Source: Ziziphus jujuba (taxonomy: Eukaryota > Streptophyta > Magnoliopsida > Rosales > Rhamnaceae). From it: DNA of 64,000 nucleotides. Position numbers and translations under genes: made by a program. The stretch covers positions 30,476,501 to 30,540,500 of the forward strand of contig NC_083380.1 in the NCBI RefSeq assembly GCF_031755915.1, in the 5' to 3' direction. The notes under the pieces were generated by a model. The model did no database searches. It was given only the letters and a program-made list of their open reading frames with translations, and was not told the origin of the DNA. Shown here one piece after another: positions 46,807-60,387 of the stretch (position 1 is its first letter; each line of letters starts with the position of its first letter).

Positions 46807-49224
46807 ATGCCTCAAAAAGAAGGGATTTTCGATGTACATCTTTCTTTGAATCGGATTCCTGATCTTTCTCTTCACATAAGCCCTCCAAACAGTGCTCCTT
46901 CATCAATTTGCACCGGAACAACTAACGAAGGAGAGTCCGGTAATTTCGATGTATGGCAAAGAGGAGACGAAGAAGAAGGTAACAACAATCTAAAATCTCA
47001 TAGTGACAGCTCCATTAGAGCTAGTGATCCACTTGCAGATACCGAGCTCTCTCTCGCAAATCCTTCAGCTTTGGAAGCTGAGAGTCCATGGAGAAGGAAC
47101 TACTTCAGCAGCAGAGAAGTAGTTGATCCAGAAGTTCAACACAGACATGTAAATCATGGGATTTCCATCCCCGATGTATCTGAAAAGCTCAAACCCATCA
47201 AAGGAATCCCAGTTTACAACGCTTACGGCTCTTTTCCTCCTTTTTCTTCATCTTCATCATCGAGAAGGGATTCCAAATTCTGCTTCTATGAAATGCCACC
47301 ATATTCATCATCTTCTTCTTCAGAAGCTCCTTTTCGGTCCTATGGTTATGGTACTTCTACTACTGGAGGTTTCGAGCACATGCCGCCGAGGTTTAATGGT
47401 ATAACCATGGAATCTCTCAGACCAATTTCCCAACCGTTTCAGTATTTGGATCATCTTCACCAGTACAACAACAACAACCACTATGGGATTGGTGCTGCAG
47501 CTTCGGATTTCTCAAATGGGTTTAGATCCAGATTCATGCCCAAGTTTCAGAATAAGAGGAATATGAGAGCTCCAAGAATGCGTTGGACTAGCTCTCTCCA
47601 TGCTCGTTTTGTTCATGCTGTTGAGCTCCTTGGCGGCCATGAAAGTATATATATTTGTATATGTTTATATACATATATCTATATAGCTCAATCCCTTTCT
47701 CACGATATATTTATATATAGTTACAGCTCGTTTGTTTCTATTGTGGAGTTGTCGTTTGCGTCCTATTACCAGTAATAGAAATAGAATATACAGGAAGCTG
47801 ATGCCTCCGGTATAATCTGGACGACAACGCCCAGTAGAATAAAATTTTATATAACTCTAGTTATTCAAATTTCTTTTCATTGGGGTTTCGTGAATTTTTA
47901 TTTCTTGTTCTATTGCTCACAATAGGATGCAGAACTGTAATGTTCAGTATGGATATATTCTGAGCGACGAGGCCAAGTAGAATAAAAAATTTTTGTTTGG
48001 TTGTAGTTATTGAAAATTTTGTTCTTGGGGTTTCTTTTTTTCTTTTTTTACTTTTCTTGAACTTTAATTATCTCTTACATTTATATGTGCATGTTTTTGC
48101 AGGAGCAACTCCAAAATCAGTATTGGAGCTAATGGATGTGAAAGACCTTACACTTGCTCATGTAAAAAGCCATTTACAGGTACAGAGAAGAAAGAGAAAG
48201 GGAAATTAATTAAAAAAACAAATACCATTATTGATTTTCTTCTTCTTCTTCTTCTCTGTTTTCAAATTCACAGTTAGTTTATTAGTTCCTCACATTATAT
48301 CATGTGTGTGTCTCTGTCTCTGTGTGTGTGTGTGTGGTGGAGAGGAAGAGGATTAAAGAGTTTTGGCAATGAATGTGGCACAAGAATCGAGGGATGGGAT
48401 TGGAAAATTGAATGAATAAAATGGCTGAATGAACAGTGAAGTCCCTGTGTCTTTAGAAACAGGACAAGTTCTACTTTTCGAGAGAGAGAGAGAGAAAGAG
48501 AAAGAGAAAGAGAAAGAGAGAAAGTAGCCATCATTTCTCAATAATAGATATAGCATTTACTGACCTTACCAAACATCAACCTCGTGGCTATTAAAATAAA
48601 TTTAAACAAAAAAAAAAAAATTTAAAAATACCCCCAAAGGAAAAATAGAAGCAACTTGTTTATTTATTTATTTATTTCTACTAGGGATTTTTGTTGTTTT
48701 CTATTCTTTTTTTGACAAAGTAAATGATCTCTGCCATCTCCTACCCTTTATTTTATTTATTTTTTTAATCTCATTGATAAATTTTTTTTATTGGTTTTTC
48801 TGTCCGATATATTTAATTTTCTTTGTTTGTTTTTGCTTTTACAGATGTATCGTACTGTTAAGAACACTGACAAACCTGTAGCTTCGTCAGGTAATTCGTA
48901 TTGCATAGCCTTGAGCTGCTTATTATTGTTATAATTAGATTTATCAAGTTATTCACCAAAAAAAAAAAAAAATTAGATTTATTAAGTTTCTGCATTTTGA
49001 CTCTTCATTTTGACCATTATTGATTCCATCTATATAATTTGATGGTACTATCACTATTTTATATATGTATATAAACATACATACCTACATAAATATACAT
49101 GTACATATGTAATGCACATATATCTATGCACTACAGAAAATAATAGCCTGTAAAATCTTAGTAAGATAAAAACTGTACACATTTTATTGAGGACGACCCA
49201 AAACCTAAAAAGTAAAAGTGGATG

Positions 49225-49255
<31 letters not shown>

Positions 49256-51632
49256 TCTTTCATGTACACACACACATATATATATTAAGAATGTGAATTT
49301 GATGGAGGAATATTATTATATTTCAGATGGGTCAGGAGAAGATGATATTTTGTCCACAACAACAACAACAACACCACAGTATGAAAATGCAGAGTGCTTA
49401 TTAGTCAACCATAGAGGAACTTCAACTTCAAATAATGGAACTTTAAATTTGGAGCATGATTTGGTTCACTCCAATTCTAACAATCTTTGGACCAACTCTT
49501 CAAGGTATTAACTTAAAAGCTCTCTCTTCAGGTGAAAAAAATAAAAATAAAAAATAAAAAAAAATCTTATAAGCTCTCTCTCTCTCTCTCTCTCTTTACT
49601 TTTTGACTACATTTTTTTTTTTTTTTTTCCTTCACCAATGCATGGGCATCTTTAATTAGCTTTTCATGGAAAATGAAAACCCAAACGTCCAATTCCCTTT
49701 TTCTCAAACTACAAAAGTGCTTCTTTATTACAGCCTTTGCTTTTCATTTGCTTTCTTTTTTCCTTTTGTTCTTTCTGACGCCTGTGAGCGTTGTTCGTTC
49801 ATTATGTATACATACATATATATATATATATAGACATACTTGGCATAATAAACTTTAAGAGTAAGAGAAACAAAAAGCTTGGAAACTTGAGTATGAAAAA
49901 GCTGATTGCATATATTAACAAAGCATTGCACACTGCTCATTTTTTCCAACCCAATGCCACTTTTTCTCAGATGATGTTTCCTAGAAAATCCATTGCTATC
50001 TAGCCGGCTCTATTTTTTTTTAAACAAAATGCTCTTAGCTAGTCTTTTTTTTTTTCTTTTTTTTTTTCTCAATTATGAAATTTGGAACTTGGCCACCTAA
50101 GAACGTCGTTAATTAGCTTAATTAATTGCTTATTTTTGTACTTTTTTTTTACCATTCTTGTTTTTCACTAGGTTTTTATTTTTATTTTTTTTTTATTTTT
50201 TGATAAGGTGGCATCTTAATTGGTAGATAGGGATAGGGATAGAAAAAGATAGTTAGAAGATCAAGACTCTTAGTATTTTTGTTATAATTGGGTTTTTAGC
50301 ATTTTAGGGTTCTAGAGCTGAATACATCCATAAATTGCCCGTGAAAGAGATTATACATCAGTAGTTTGATAATATGTTACATAATGGCATGCAAGAGTTT
50401 CAAATTATAAGCTAAGTATATATGCAAGACTAAGAAAGAGATTATCCTTTCCATTGGACCAAGTGAAAATTAAATTAACTAGGATACGAATTGAGTAGAA
50501 ATTAAAGCACGCATGTTTTATATGTTTTAAAGGGAAACTAATAAAGCAGCTAAACAACAAAGAAAAATCATACAAGGGCAACAAAAATGAAAGCATAGGA
50601 CATTAGGAGTTTAATAAATATACAAATTGAAAGAGGAAGGCATATATACTTAGTCTACCTTTGCCTAGCTAAGAAAGCTCTGAGACTGAAAAGCTATTAA
50701 TTCTGTTTAAATAAGTAGTTCTCCTCAGCTAACGCTGTGGAGAGTACATATAGGCACATAGAATGTTATTTATTCTCCTTGTCATTAGGCTAATTAATTT
50801 GCAGTCCTTGTAGTCGTCACTTAATTAATTAAATTGGGAATTACCTTTGTGAACCTAGCTAGATGCACTGCGTTAAGCCAATTACATAAGTCGGTGTGAA
50901 ATGCAAGACTGGTTAGGATTGTACTAAACTATTTTAAATTGACCCAGTCTAGTGTCCCAAACGGCTGCTAATTAACCCAAACGGCTGCTAATTAATTAGA
51001 GGGTTAATTCTATGGTTTATATTTGATTTTAATTACAAGTAAGACATTTGTTGTAATCGGAATTTTGTAAATAAATTTTACAATTCCTTATGACACAGTA
51101 TAATTTATCATTGTGTATTGCCTTCTTAAAGTTTCTTTCAGAATCTAATTGATTCTTGTTACATAACTTTAAAACTCTTGCTTAATTATAATCTTGCTGT
51201 ATCCAACAAGATAGAAAAGTTAAATGTGTTTTATTTAGTGCGTTTCTCCTATGGTTTTCAAGCTTCAGTTTTGTTAAAGTATATAAAGCAATCTCGGTCC
51301 CCTAGAAGATTGAACGTTATAAAATGGTATTCTAACAAGGCCGTATCAGAACTTATAGGAGGTGGGACGAGAATATGTTATACACTTTAACATCCGTACG
51401 TTTTATATGTAGGCTTACGTGTTGCATTTTTTTTCACTTTAATTTTCTTGAATGATAAAAATTAAGTTCACACATCTTTTCCATGAAATATAGAGGATTT
51501 GTCAGTATTTGACAAATCATATATTGGTAGTATGACTTTGTCTGCGATGCATGCCATTTTTCTTAGTCCTAACATATGATTCACATGTATAACATGGGGG
51601 CTGTTGGATAAAGGAAAGACAGGAAGTCTTGA

Positions 51633-51666
<34 letters not shown>

Positions 51667-53675
51667 GGGGTATGTGTGTGTGTGTGTTTTTTTTTTCAGT
51701 TCAAATTAACATTGTTTAAAATATTTATAATTAAAGTTCAGATTTGGAATTAATATTTTATCATATTGCATGCATGAAACCAATTTATAAGGAACGCGAA
51801 GTGAAATTGCAAAAGTACATATAAAAAAGAAACTACATGTTAACCCTTAAAATGCAAAGTTCATAATGATTAATTAACCTAATTAAGATTTCTAAAAAAG
51901 CAACATAATTAAGAAATTTAATTACTTGATGTTTGTGATATGTTCTACAAGCGTTAGTTAATTACTTTCTATGGTAGACAGGGATTTGCTTTGATGGTAT
52001 TTGGATGCTTGGTTATAATATTTATGGATTTACTAAAAGCTCTACTTATTATATTTCACACATCTATTCACATTAATTTAGAGTTCTAAATTTGTATTTA
52101 TATATATTGGCATTTTTTTGGATAAGATAATAGTTTATATAGATGTGTGTATATATATATATATTTGTATATTAAATTGATGAAAGATATGTGCACTAAT
52201 TGTTGTCAGCTCCTTTAATCAAGTGGTATATCTCTTTATTAAAAGGACAATTGATATGACTCCGATTATAAGTAATTAAACATTCAAATTATAGGACAAA
52301 AGGGGTCAGGCAGGAAAAAGGTAAGCTAGACGGACTCCCTTAAATTGTAGAACACGAACATCTATAAAAATAAAATTAATATAAAAAAAAAAACCATAAC
52401 CAACTAATTAACCAAATTGGATTTTGTAATTAAGTCTAGTACTTGTTATGTATATTGATTCAATTCATTAGGTCTTACTTATAATGAAGATTACTAAACT
52501 AATCTATATTGTTTATATATTGTCATGTTTCAATCAGCTGTTTTTTCATTCACATATCTGGATTTCATAGAATCCAAATACAGTTTATTTTTATACGATT
52601 ACATAAAATTGTCATTGATGAATTGTATGTAATCCGGCAGAAATACATTGCATTCGAATTTCGTTACAATCTCAATATCCAAATGTAAAGCTTCAATAAA
52701 TATAGATCTGTTGGCATTAAAAAAAAAATTTCCTTATCCTCCTGAGCTGTACACTAATAAGATTTGGTGGTATGCCTGAAATATTTTCTTCTTATTCTAA
52801 TTATGTTTATAAGAATTTTAGGCTCTCAGCTTTCATGTTCTTCGCATTATTTAAAAGTTATCAGCATAATTTTTTCTTAGGATATCATAATTTAGCTCAG
52901 TAAAAACTAATTACATATGCAGTAAAGGAGCATGGTTGCAAGCCAACTCAAGGGACTCAGATGAGCTTATGCCAGAAATCCTATCTTCTCGTCAGAGAAC
53001 AACAAACCAATTTGAGGTATGAACTGAAATACAAGTCAAACAACTTCTGGGAAATTTTCAAATTTGTTCTAAATTGTTGTTTGCTTCCATATTTGCTATA
53101 ATATTTTGAGAAATTTTAAAATTATTTTCACATAATTAAAGTAATATGATGTATTTTCTAGGCAAACTCCTGTCTTCTTATTGATATTCATTGGGGACAT
53201 TCAAATTTGATCTTTTGTGAACTATCTTTAATTTAAAATGGCACTAAGTGTTATTAATTTGTCAAATCAGTATGTCATCTATTATAAATTGGGAGGTAAT
53301 TTCTATGAGAATGTTTTCCATTATATTAATTCACCCAATCATAAAATTCAGAGAAATTAATAACACAAATTTTGATCTTCTATGCAGAATATGCATGATT
53401 GTTGAGACCATTGTAACTACTGTTGAGTTTGCTTAGCCAGTAAATTCTAAGATAAAGAAACTTCCGTGCATAAATTACATCATGTTTTATCATCCATTTT
53501 CAATGTGCATCAGATCAAAACATGAAGGTAAGAAAAATGTTTGATCATTTTGCAGGGAAACAGTTGGGCACAATCAAAAAGTTTTGTGGAATCTTCAAAC
53601 TTAGGGCATGTGAATCCAAGCTTGGAGTTCAGCTTAGGGAGACCTGATTGGCACAACAAAGGATCACATGATTGA
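46807..53675 (+). CDS. KANADI-type GARP transcription factor (KAN1-like)
   Basis: KANADI proteins are nuclear DNA-binding regulators that specify abaxial identity in lateral organs and restrict auxin and HD-ZIP III activity. Six exons are read: 46807-47644, 48103-48179, 48845-48890, 49327-49504, 52923-53016, 53556-53675, all GT-AG with consistent phase, giving 450 aa. The N-terminus has the family motif PDLSLHISPPN at about residues 18-28, a KPIKGIPVY motif near 137 and Ser/Asn-rich linkers. The GARP Myb-like domain, from about 259, starts RAPRMRWTSSLHARFVHAVE, continues ELLGGHE at the end of exon 1 and ATPKSVLELMDVKDLTLAHV in exon 2, and ends with MYRTVK in exon 3. The C-terminus NPSLEFSLGRPDW is KAN1-like rather than KAN2 or KAN4. 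ATG 46807 is the first in-frame Met before the PDLSL motif. Intron 4 is unusually long (about 3.4 kb). Confidence 0.93.
49505..52922 (+). other. Long KANADI intron 4
   Basis: 3,418 bases between donor AG|GTATTA and acceptor TATGCAG|TAAAGG. It contains (CT)n at 49575-49597, (TA)n at 49814-49831, a 20-bp perfect tandem repeat at 50956-50995, and a 36-base poly(T) at 51630-51665 followed by GGGGG and (GT)n. No alternative exon or transposon ends are recognised. Confidence 0.7.
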
Positions 53676-54755
53676 TATTGCTTAAGTCAGATTTGATTGA
53701 TCTCAGTTACTTCTATTGCTTAAAGAAAAAGAAAAAATAATATTAAAAAAAAAAAAAAAAAAACATATTTATATATAGGTACAGTTTCTCTGATCACGAA
53801 GGAAAAAGAAAGTCAGCTTATTATTTTCCATGCATGTCTCTGTATATTTCAACTTTCTTTTTTTGTTTTTTTGCTTTTCGTTTTTTTTTTTTCTTGGTTT
53901 CTAATCTTTAATTTGTCTAAAGCTGCTATTGATGGTAAGTTTGATGTTAGTCACTGCGTTAATGTCATGAATGAAAGAAAAAGTAGAAAAAAAGCTTGAA
54001 TCAGCTTTATTGATCAATTACTTATATTACTTTCTCTCTCTCTTTTTCTCTTTATATCTCTCTAGGTCTCTTTCTCTATATAAAATTTTTCCTTCTTTTT
54101 TTTTTCCCCCCAAAAGAACCTTTTTCTTCTAATCTCTTTATTGCTTAAAAGTAATTAGTACCGTGTGAAAACTTGACTTTGTGATATCAATTGTCTGATT
54201 ACGATATTATTCATCTTCAGTTAGATATGTCTTTAATTTCACTCAATCATAATATACCCTTTAGAAAGAACGGGGGAAAATCAAAGGAAAAGCAAAAAAG
54301 AAATAACTATAGAAAATTAATAATTATGTAAGAGGTTGGGAATCTAATTAATTTACACGCAAACATTACTTTTAGCATCCATCATTCTTGCCTAAAGGTA
54401 ATGCTCCTTTTTAAAATTTGATTACAACATCATTATCAAAATCAGAATATTTACTTTTAACTAATTAAGCATATTCGATCTCTGATTATTGTTGTCGTTT
54501 CGATAAATATTTCTCTTTTTACTATGAAAGTCAAGATAACATGATAAGCTGTATATGAATGGCATTCCAATCAATAATTTAAAACTATCATATATATATA
54601 TATATATTACTCTCAATACCATCCAAGTAAGCATAATGCATCAGCTCTAGCTTCTTATGTATATCCAATAGCATTATCACAAGACAACTCGTTACCTACA
54701 AAGTGCAACATCAAAAAGGTCTGAATGTCATGTAGGCGTTACAAAAAGACAATTT
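53676..54755. other. 3' UTR and flank of the KANADI gene
   Basis: T-rich and A-rich stretches follow the stop. A poly(A) at 53745-53763 lies 70 bases downstream, and the cleavage site cannot be placed. No other gene is seen before the LTR-like element. Confidence 0.5.
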
Positions 54756-54759
54756 AATT

Positions 54760-55073
54760 GAAGAAGTTTTAGAATAAGAAAATAGAAGAGATAAAAATAA
54801 GAAATGCAAATAATTTCATTGTTGATTTAAAGTTCTCAATATATTCAGTACAATTTCATGTGCTGTATTTATAGAGCTTGACAAAAGATAAATAAATTTA
54901 ATTATAAGAACAATTATAGGAATGGCCATATAAAGAAATATTGTATTAGCTGATTCTGTTATTCTTGGAAACTTGCACTGATGCCTCTATGATAGTAGGA
55001 ATTTACTCCGCCATTCTTGCTTGATTTTGTAGCTTGATTATTGGCATTAATCTCTTTATTTATTTCCTTAACA
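54760..55073 (-). mobile_element. Copia-like solo LTR or LTR remnant
   Basis: On the minus strand this begins TGTTAAGGAAATAAATAAAG at 55073, immediately after a polypurine tract CTTGAGGGGGCAA (55074-55086). It carries a TATAAATA promoter word at 54873-54866. That order, PPT then LTR with TATA, fits a 3' LTR in minus orientation. The left edge and target duplicate were not found, and the internal coding region is missing. Confidence 0.6.
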
Positions 55074-55086
55074 TTGCCCCCTCAAG

Positions 55087-56340
55087 CTTGCTTTAAGAAA
55101 GAAATTAAGGAAACACATAGTCAACTGAGATTTTTTTCTTTTGAGCCCTTTTTTTTTTTTTTTTTTTTTTTGGGGTTAAGGCTAAAATAGATATTGTTTT
55201 AAGGTCAGATCTATTAAAAGTCATATAAAATGATAACACATAAATATATATATATATATATATATATGAAATTAGTATTCATATATGCATAAAATAAATA
55301 TTTAAATCAAATTATATATATATATATATATATAATATCCAAATCATATATATTATACTAATATGTCCAAAACTATTTAAAAATATAACTACTCATAGAT
55401 ACCGCCAATTTTCATTTCTATTCCTCCACAATGTCACCTCCGGACTTAGTATAAAGGCCTATAATATAATAAAATATTCTTTGGACTTCAAAAACTAAAC
55501 TAAAGACATTGATACGTACCAAATGTCATAAAATAATTTATACATCCATAAAATTACATAAATTGGACACCAAGTGGTGCAATTATACTATAATGCTTAG
55601 ATTCTGATATCCAAAATTGAGATTTTTCATATGAATGCCAATTTTACAAAATTGAACCTTTCAATGGATCCTTTTAATATTTAATTACACTAATCCAACT
55701 TTGATTTTGTCCAATTTGTATAATTTTTATCCTAACACAATCCAATTTTATCTAGTATTTAACTAATTAATCCAAAAAATATAAATATTATCAAATGATG
55801 TCCAAAATTCATAAACTTTATAGTATGAGAAATATATTAATGTTCTCACCTTGGTCTAAAAATGTCATGATAGCCGAAAAACTCATTGGAAAACTAGGTC
55901 AAAATTCTCGTTGGTAGATCTCTCAAACCGTGAGGAATGTTAGCAAATGGATCATGCGAGTGGATTTAGAAGTCTAAAAATGAGGAGAGAAGTGTATAGA
56001 TTGGCCTAAAACACCAAAATTCCATCCAACCCATGTCGAAGACCTACCATGGAGTTGCCAAGACTTCACTGGTCCGATCTGAGCCCATCCAATGAGTTAG
56101 ACCGTGAAATTTCAGGGTTTTGTCAAAGGTTGCACAAGCTTCCTGATAGTCCTTCTCATGTAACTTGGTGGTGGTCAAAAAGAGGAAAAACAACGACAAC
56201 CCGATTGGTACTCAAACTAGGTTTGGGTTGACCGAGTTCAGATCGTCAAATCTGGGGAAAGGTTTCTCGGGTTTGAAGGATAAAATAGGTGTTTTGGATT
56301 TTATTCACTGTTTAGCACACTTTCCAATACTTATATAGGG
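55087..56340. other. AT-rich DNA with diverged repeat sequence
   Basis: Poly(T) at 55149-55170, (TA)n at 55244-55267 and 55314-55334. The part from about 55850 is less AT-rich and probably belongs to the diverged LTR that ends at 57016. The 60-codon frame at 56049 has no domain. Confidence 0.45.
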
Positions 56341-56399
56341 CTTTGCATCATCGGCAAACTAAAATTTGGCGCTGATTTAAACATTGATATAATACTGAT

Positions 56400-57016
56400 G
56401 TTTAAAATTTTTCAAAACCATAAATTTTTATCTATGACAGCCCAGACCATCCGCATGAGATAGTGTCTTCTTTGGGCCTGGAGAATCCTCTTGCAACCCA
56501 GCCCTCAAGGTTTTAAAAGGCCTCTCAAGGGAAAGGTATCCACACCCACTTATATGGAGTATTTCATTCCCCTTTCCAGCCGATGTAGGATCTCACAATC
56601 CTCCCCCCTTGGGATCCAGCGTCCTCGCTGGCACACCAATCCGGGTCCGGCTCTGATACCATCTGTGAAAACTCAGACCACCCGCATGAGATATTGTCCT
56701 CTTTGGACCTGGGGAATCCTCTTACAATCCAGCCCTCAAGATTTTAAAAGACCTCTCAAAGGAAATGTATCCATACCCACTTATATAGAGTGTTTCGTTC
56801 CTCTTTCCAACCGATGTGGGATCTCACATTATCCATAACTCAGAACTTAACATACCATCAATCTATGAACTCGTACCAATAAGCTCTATATAATGGTATA
56901 TCAATCAAACTAAAATCTTGATCATAGAAAAAGTCAATATGGGATCCACATACGGTCTGCTTGATCAAATCCGGTCAAACTTGTACTACAAAAATATTTT
57001 AGTACAGGTTGTTACA
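56400..57016 (-). mobile_element. Diverged relative of the large LTR, right end
   Basis: After removal of the TRIM at 56433-56828, the sequence CATAACTCAG...CATCAATCTATGAACTCGT and the end AGGTTGTTACA (57016) follow the same order as the right end of the long LTR (CATAACTTTC, GTCTACGAACTCGTGCC, GGTGTTACA). The left end is not located. It is older than its relatives, judging by divergence. Confidence 0.55.
56433..56828 (-). mobile_element. Complete TRIM element, 396 bp, with 5-bp TSD
   Basis: Two 165-bp LTRs (56664-56828 and 56433-56597) flank only 66 internal bases. On the minus strand each LTR starts TGTGAGATCC and ends in GGTCTG...TCA.A. Directly after the first LTR is a primer site TGGTATCAGAGC (complement of 56650-56661, initiator tRNA-Met type). 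Directly before the second LTR is a polypurine tract AAGGGGGGAGGAT (complement of 56598-56610). TTATC flanks both ends (56428-56432 and 56829-56833). There is no coding capacity, so movement would need enzymes from another element. Solo LTRs occur at 5531-5678 and 31067-31245 and a fragment at 3378-3430. No 5S-like promoter typical of Cassandra was recognised. Confidence 0.92.
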
Positions 57017-57060
57017 CCATCCATGGCTCGAGATTTGCATAGAGCATTTGTTGGTTATTT

Positions 57061-57185
57061 ATTTTATACTATAAGAGCATCTCCAATAATGTTCTTCATT
57101 TTAAAGAACATAATTTTCAAAATAAATATCCTTTATTTTTTTGTAATAAAACAAATTTTACAAGAGACCAAACAAAATTACAACT
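57061..57185. repeat. MITE-like end fragment
   Basis: ATAAGAGCATCTCCAATAATG resembles the common plant MITE terminus GAGCATCTCCAATG. The partner inverted end was not found. Confidence 0.3.
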
Positions 57186-57449
57186 TTCAATCTGGATTAA
57201 AGGTTGACGCTACTCAGGCCTCTCCTCCATCTAAATTTCAGTAAAATCAACAAATCACCTACCTAGCTCATAAGCTAGTTTGTTAAATTCTCTACTAGAA
57301 AAAACACAACTGAAATTTCAAAAACATATTAATTTGTTTCTAATATCCTCCATTAAAAAAAAAATTCAAACCCAGATAATCTTCTGATGAAAATAAAAGG
57401 CCCACAGTTGCTTTAGAATCAGTTTCAATTATTCTATCTTCAATACTGA

Positions 57450-60328
57450 TGTCAGGACCCGTCCAGAATTCCTCCCCGGAACCCTAGACAAGCCCTGATC
57501 CCAGGGACATACCACCGAACCTTCCAACGGAAAATGCGGCAGCACCTCCCCTAAAGGTAGGACTAACCAAAAATTACCTGCACTGAAAACACACTTCTAA
57601 AAACATCCCCTTATTCCTCCCACGTTACTACAATTTGTTTCCACAATTTACAGCACTTCAGAGAAATAACGGCAACTCAGTGCATAAATAATAACTACAC
57701 GTCCAATACAATATACAGAGCATTATACAGATAAATGTGGAATTTATACAATGACAAATAAGAAGTAATATAGGATTGAGAGAAAAAAGGGAAGAAATAC
57801 TTCATGAACTTTTGGCAACGAACTGAGACGTTGGGCTCGTCCCGGACAATCAACGTCTCCCAACCTGGACCTAGGGGAACGGAATTTAAAAACGTGAGAT
57901 ACTAATCATCTCAGTGAGTGACCCTATCTACTGTACACCTTTAATATTAATAATATACCAAATAAAGGGATTTAATTAATCAATACCGAACAATTAAATA
58001 AATAAACAATTGAGGTAACAATTTCTCTCAAAACCCTCACTATTCACTACATTGGAAATGTTCCCCTTTTAAAACATTTTCACAAAACCCGATATTCGTA
58101 CTTCCCGAAAATCAAGGGATCAAATAATTTAATAAACAACAAATAAATAAATAAATACCCCAAATATAAATAAACTGTAATAAATTATAATAAATAATTT
58201 TGTACTCTTTGGGGTTTGAAATTTCTATCCGAAAAAAATTTGTACTTGACGCACCACACCATATACCAGTGATGCCCTCCGATACCCAGCGTCCTGAGCA
58301 CCGACTGGCGGGGAGATTAAAGAGAGAAACTTGCAAACGGCACTTCGGCGTCCCGACAGTACCGCTACTGAAACCATCATCTCGGCCAAAGAGGGGGGCC
58401 GCTATGTGCACTATATTAGACTTGCCTGCCCACGGTCCAATGGCAGCTCACGGGAGAAATAATAATACTTGCGCGCTGAACCACATATACATATACCAGA
58501 ACACCAATACTGTGTGAATGCGTCTAAAATAATTATTAAACCAACCGTACCGTTTTCCAAAATTACTGTGGAAAATATACCAAATTTTCACACTTACCAT
58601 CCCACATATTTTTATTCAACAAACCGGTACGAAAACATCGATAACGGATAAAAATAATTTTCCTCGCAATACACGGTTCAACAAATAATATACCACGGGC
58701 ATAATTATAAAAATTAAACCACCAATTTGAACAAATAATTTTCTTAAAATATTCAAACTAATTATGCCCAAAAATAATATAAAATCCAAATACAACGAAT
58801 TACTGAAAACATTTGCTTATGTGTAATAAATACAATTAAATCACGATAAAATAATAATCGAAAAATTCTTAGTAACCCAAAATTCCGTTTAGTATCAATG
58901 GGTAAATATATATATAAAATAATATTTTGTTCCCGATTATATTTAAATTCCACCACATGAGCATAAATTACAGATATCAATTTAACACCACATAAATATA
59001 ATTAATTACCCCAAAAATATTTTCAAAGGTGGGTCACTCACCTGGAGCACGCAATTAAACCATGATCCACCATGGGATCAATTCCACGACTCACCGGTGC
59101 TCCTAGAACACAATTCACACACAGTCAAATAAATTAATATTTTATTCGGGCAAATAATACCCGGTACCCGGGGGGTCAAACACAAACGTTATCCAAAATA
59201 GTCGAATAATATACCGAATCGAAACTCGTGGAATAAGGATCGCATTATCGGTCTCCATCGACCCCAATTCCGCCGGAGGTGGCCGAAATTTGGCCGGAAA
59301 GCTTCGGTCGGTTTTCAATTCCTCGTATCTCGCAAACCGCTTCGAATTTTTGAGATTGGAGGCCATATTTGAACTCAGAGGACCCAAAATAGGGGGAGAG
59401 GGGTGGCAATTTGGACTGGGCTGGCCAGAAAACACAAGAAAAGAGGAGAGAGAAATTTTTTCGGCCGACGGCTTCTCCGGCCCGATCGGGGTGCGTCCGG
59501 CGGCCGGTGACCGTGAGATTTTGCGGCCGCGCTCGTCTCCTCCCTCCGCTCGTCACTGGCCAGCTCGTGTAGCTTATGGGTGGCCGGAATTTGAAAAATA
59601 CGGTGAGGCCGAGAGAGAGAAAGGAAAGGAAAGGAAGAAGAAAAGAAGAAGAAGAAGAACAGAAACGGGGCTGGGTCCCCTTTTTTCCCACGTGGGGAAA
59701 AGAAAAAAAAGAAAAAGAAAAAGAAAAAGAAAAAGGAAAATAAAAAAGAAATAAATTAAAATTAATTAAATAATATTAATAATAATATTATTATTTAAAA
59801 TAATAATAAAATAATATGATATTACACATGGTTGACATGTGGCTCTCAACATGGTGACACATGGTCACCTTCATTAAGTCACACGTGGCACATCGTTACA
59901 CGTTTAAAAATAATATTAAAATAATACGGTGTTTGAAAAACTCTACAGGTCCATAACTTTCAAACCACATGTCCAAATCGGACATGCCGCTAGTCTACGG
60001 ACTCGTATCGACGAGCACTTCACAACCATGCATGAGTCAAAGCTCAACTTTGCATGAATAAAAAGTCAACTCCGGCACCTCTTGGACAGTTTAGACCTCA
60101 ACTTGTTTTGCTCATAACTTTCAAACCGTAACTCCGTTTTCAACGTGCTACTAGTCTACGAACTCGTGCCAACGTGTACTTTGTAACAGTACCTCAGTCA
60201 ACCTAGAATTCCAACTGAATCAAAAAGTCAACTTTTGACCTCTTCGATCAACGGTCAAAGTCAACGGTCAATAGTCAACCTCGGTCAACGTGCAAAAATT
60301 CCGACATGGTTTGGGACTGGGTGTTACA
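57450..60328 (-). mobile_element. Solo LTR, 2,879 bp, with near-perfect TSD
   Basis: Plus-strand ends are TGTCAGGACCCGTCC and GGTGTTACA (TG...CA). Flanks are ACTGA (57445-57449) and ATTGA (60329-60333), a 5-bp duplication with one mismatch. The LTR lies in an RNase H coding block that continues on either side, which shows it is a solo LTR with no internal region. It is highly similar to 1-2749 and shares ends with 7582-7859. The (GAAAAA)n tract at 59700-59745 matches that of the first copy. Its minus-strand orientation matches the other members. Confidence 0.9.
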
Positions 60329-60387
60329 ATTGACTTTAGCATAGAAATCAAAACCAAATTTAATCAACATCAACTCTATAGTAAGGG

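Noticed and set aside
56433..56828. Cassandra-type TRIM with 5S rRNA-like promoter
   Set aside because: The start resembles Cassandra (CCCACATCGG) but I could not recognise the 5S-like internal block.
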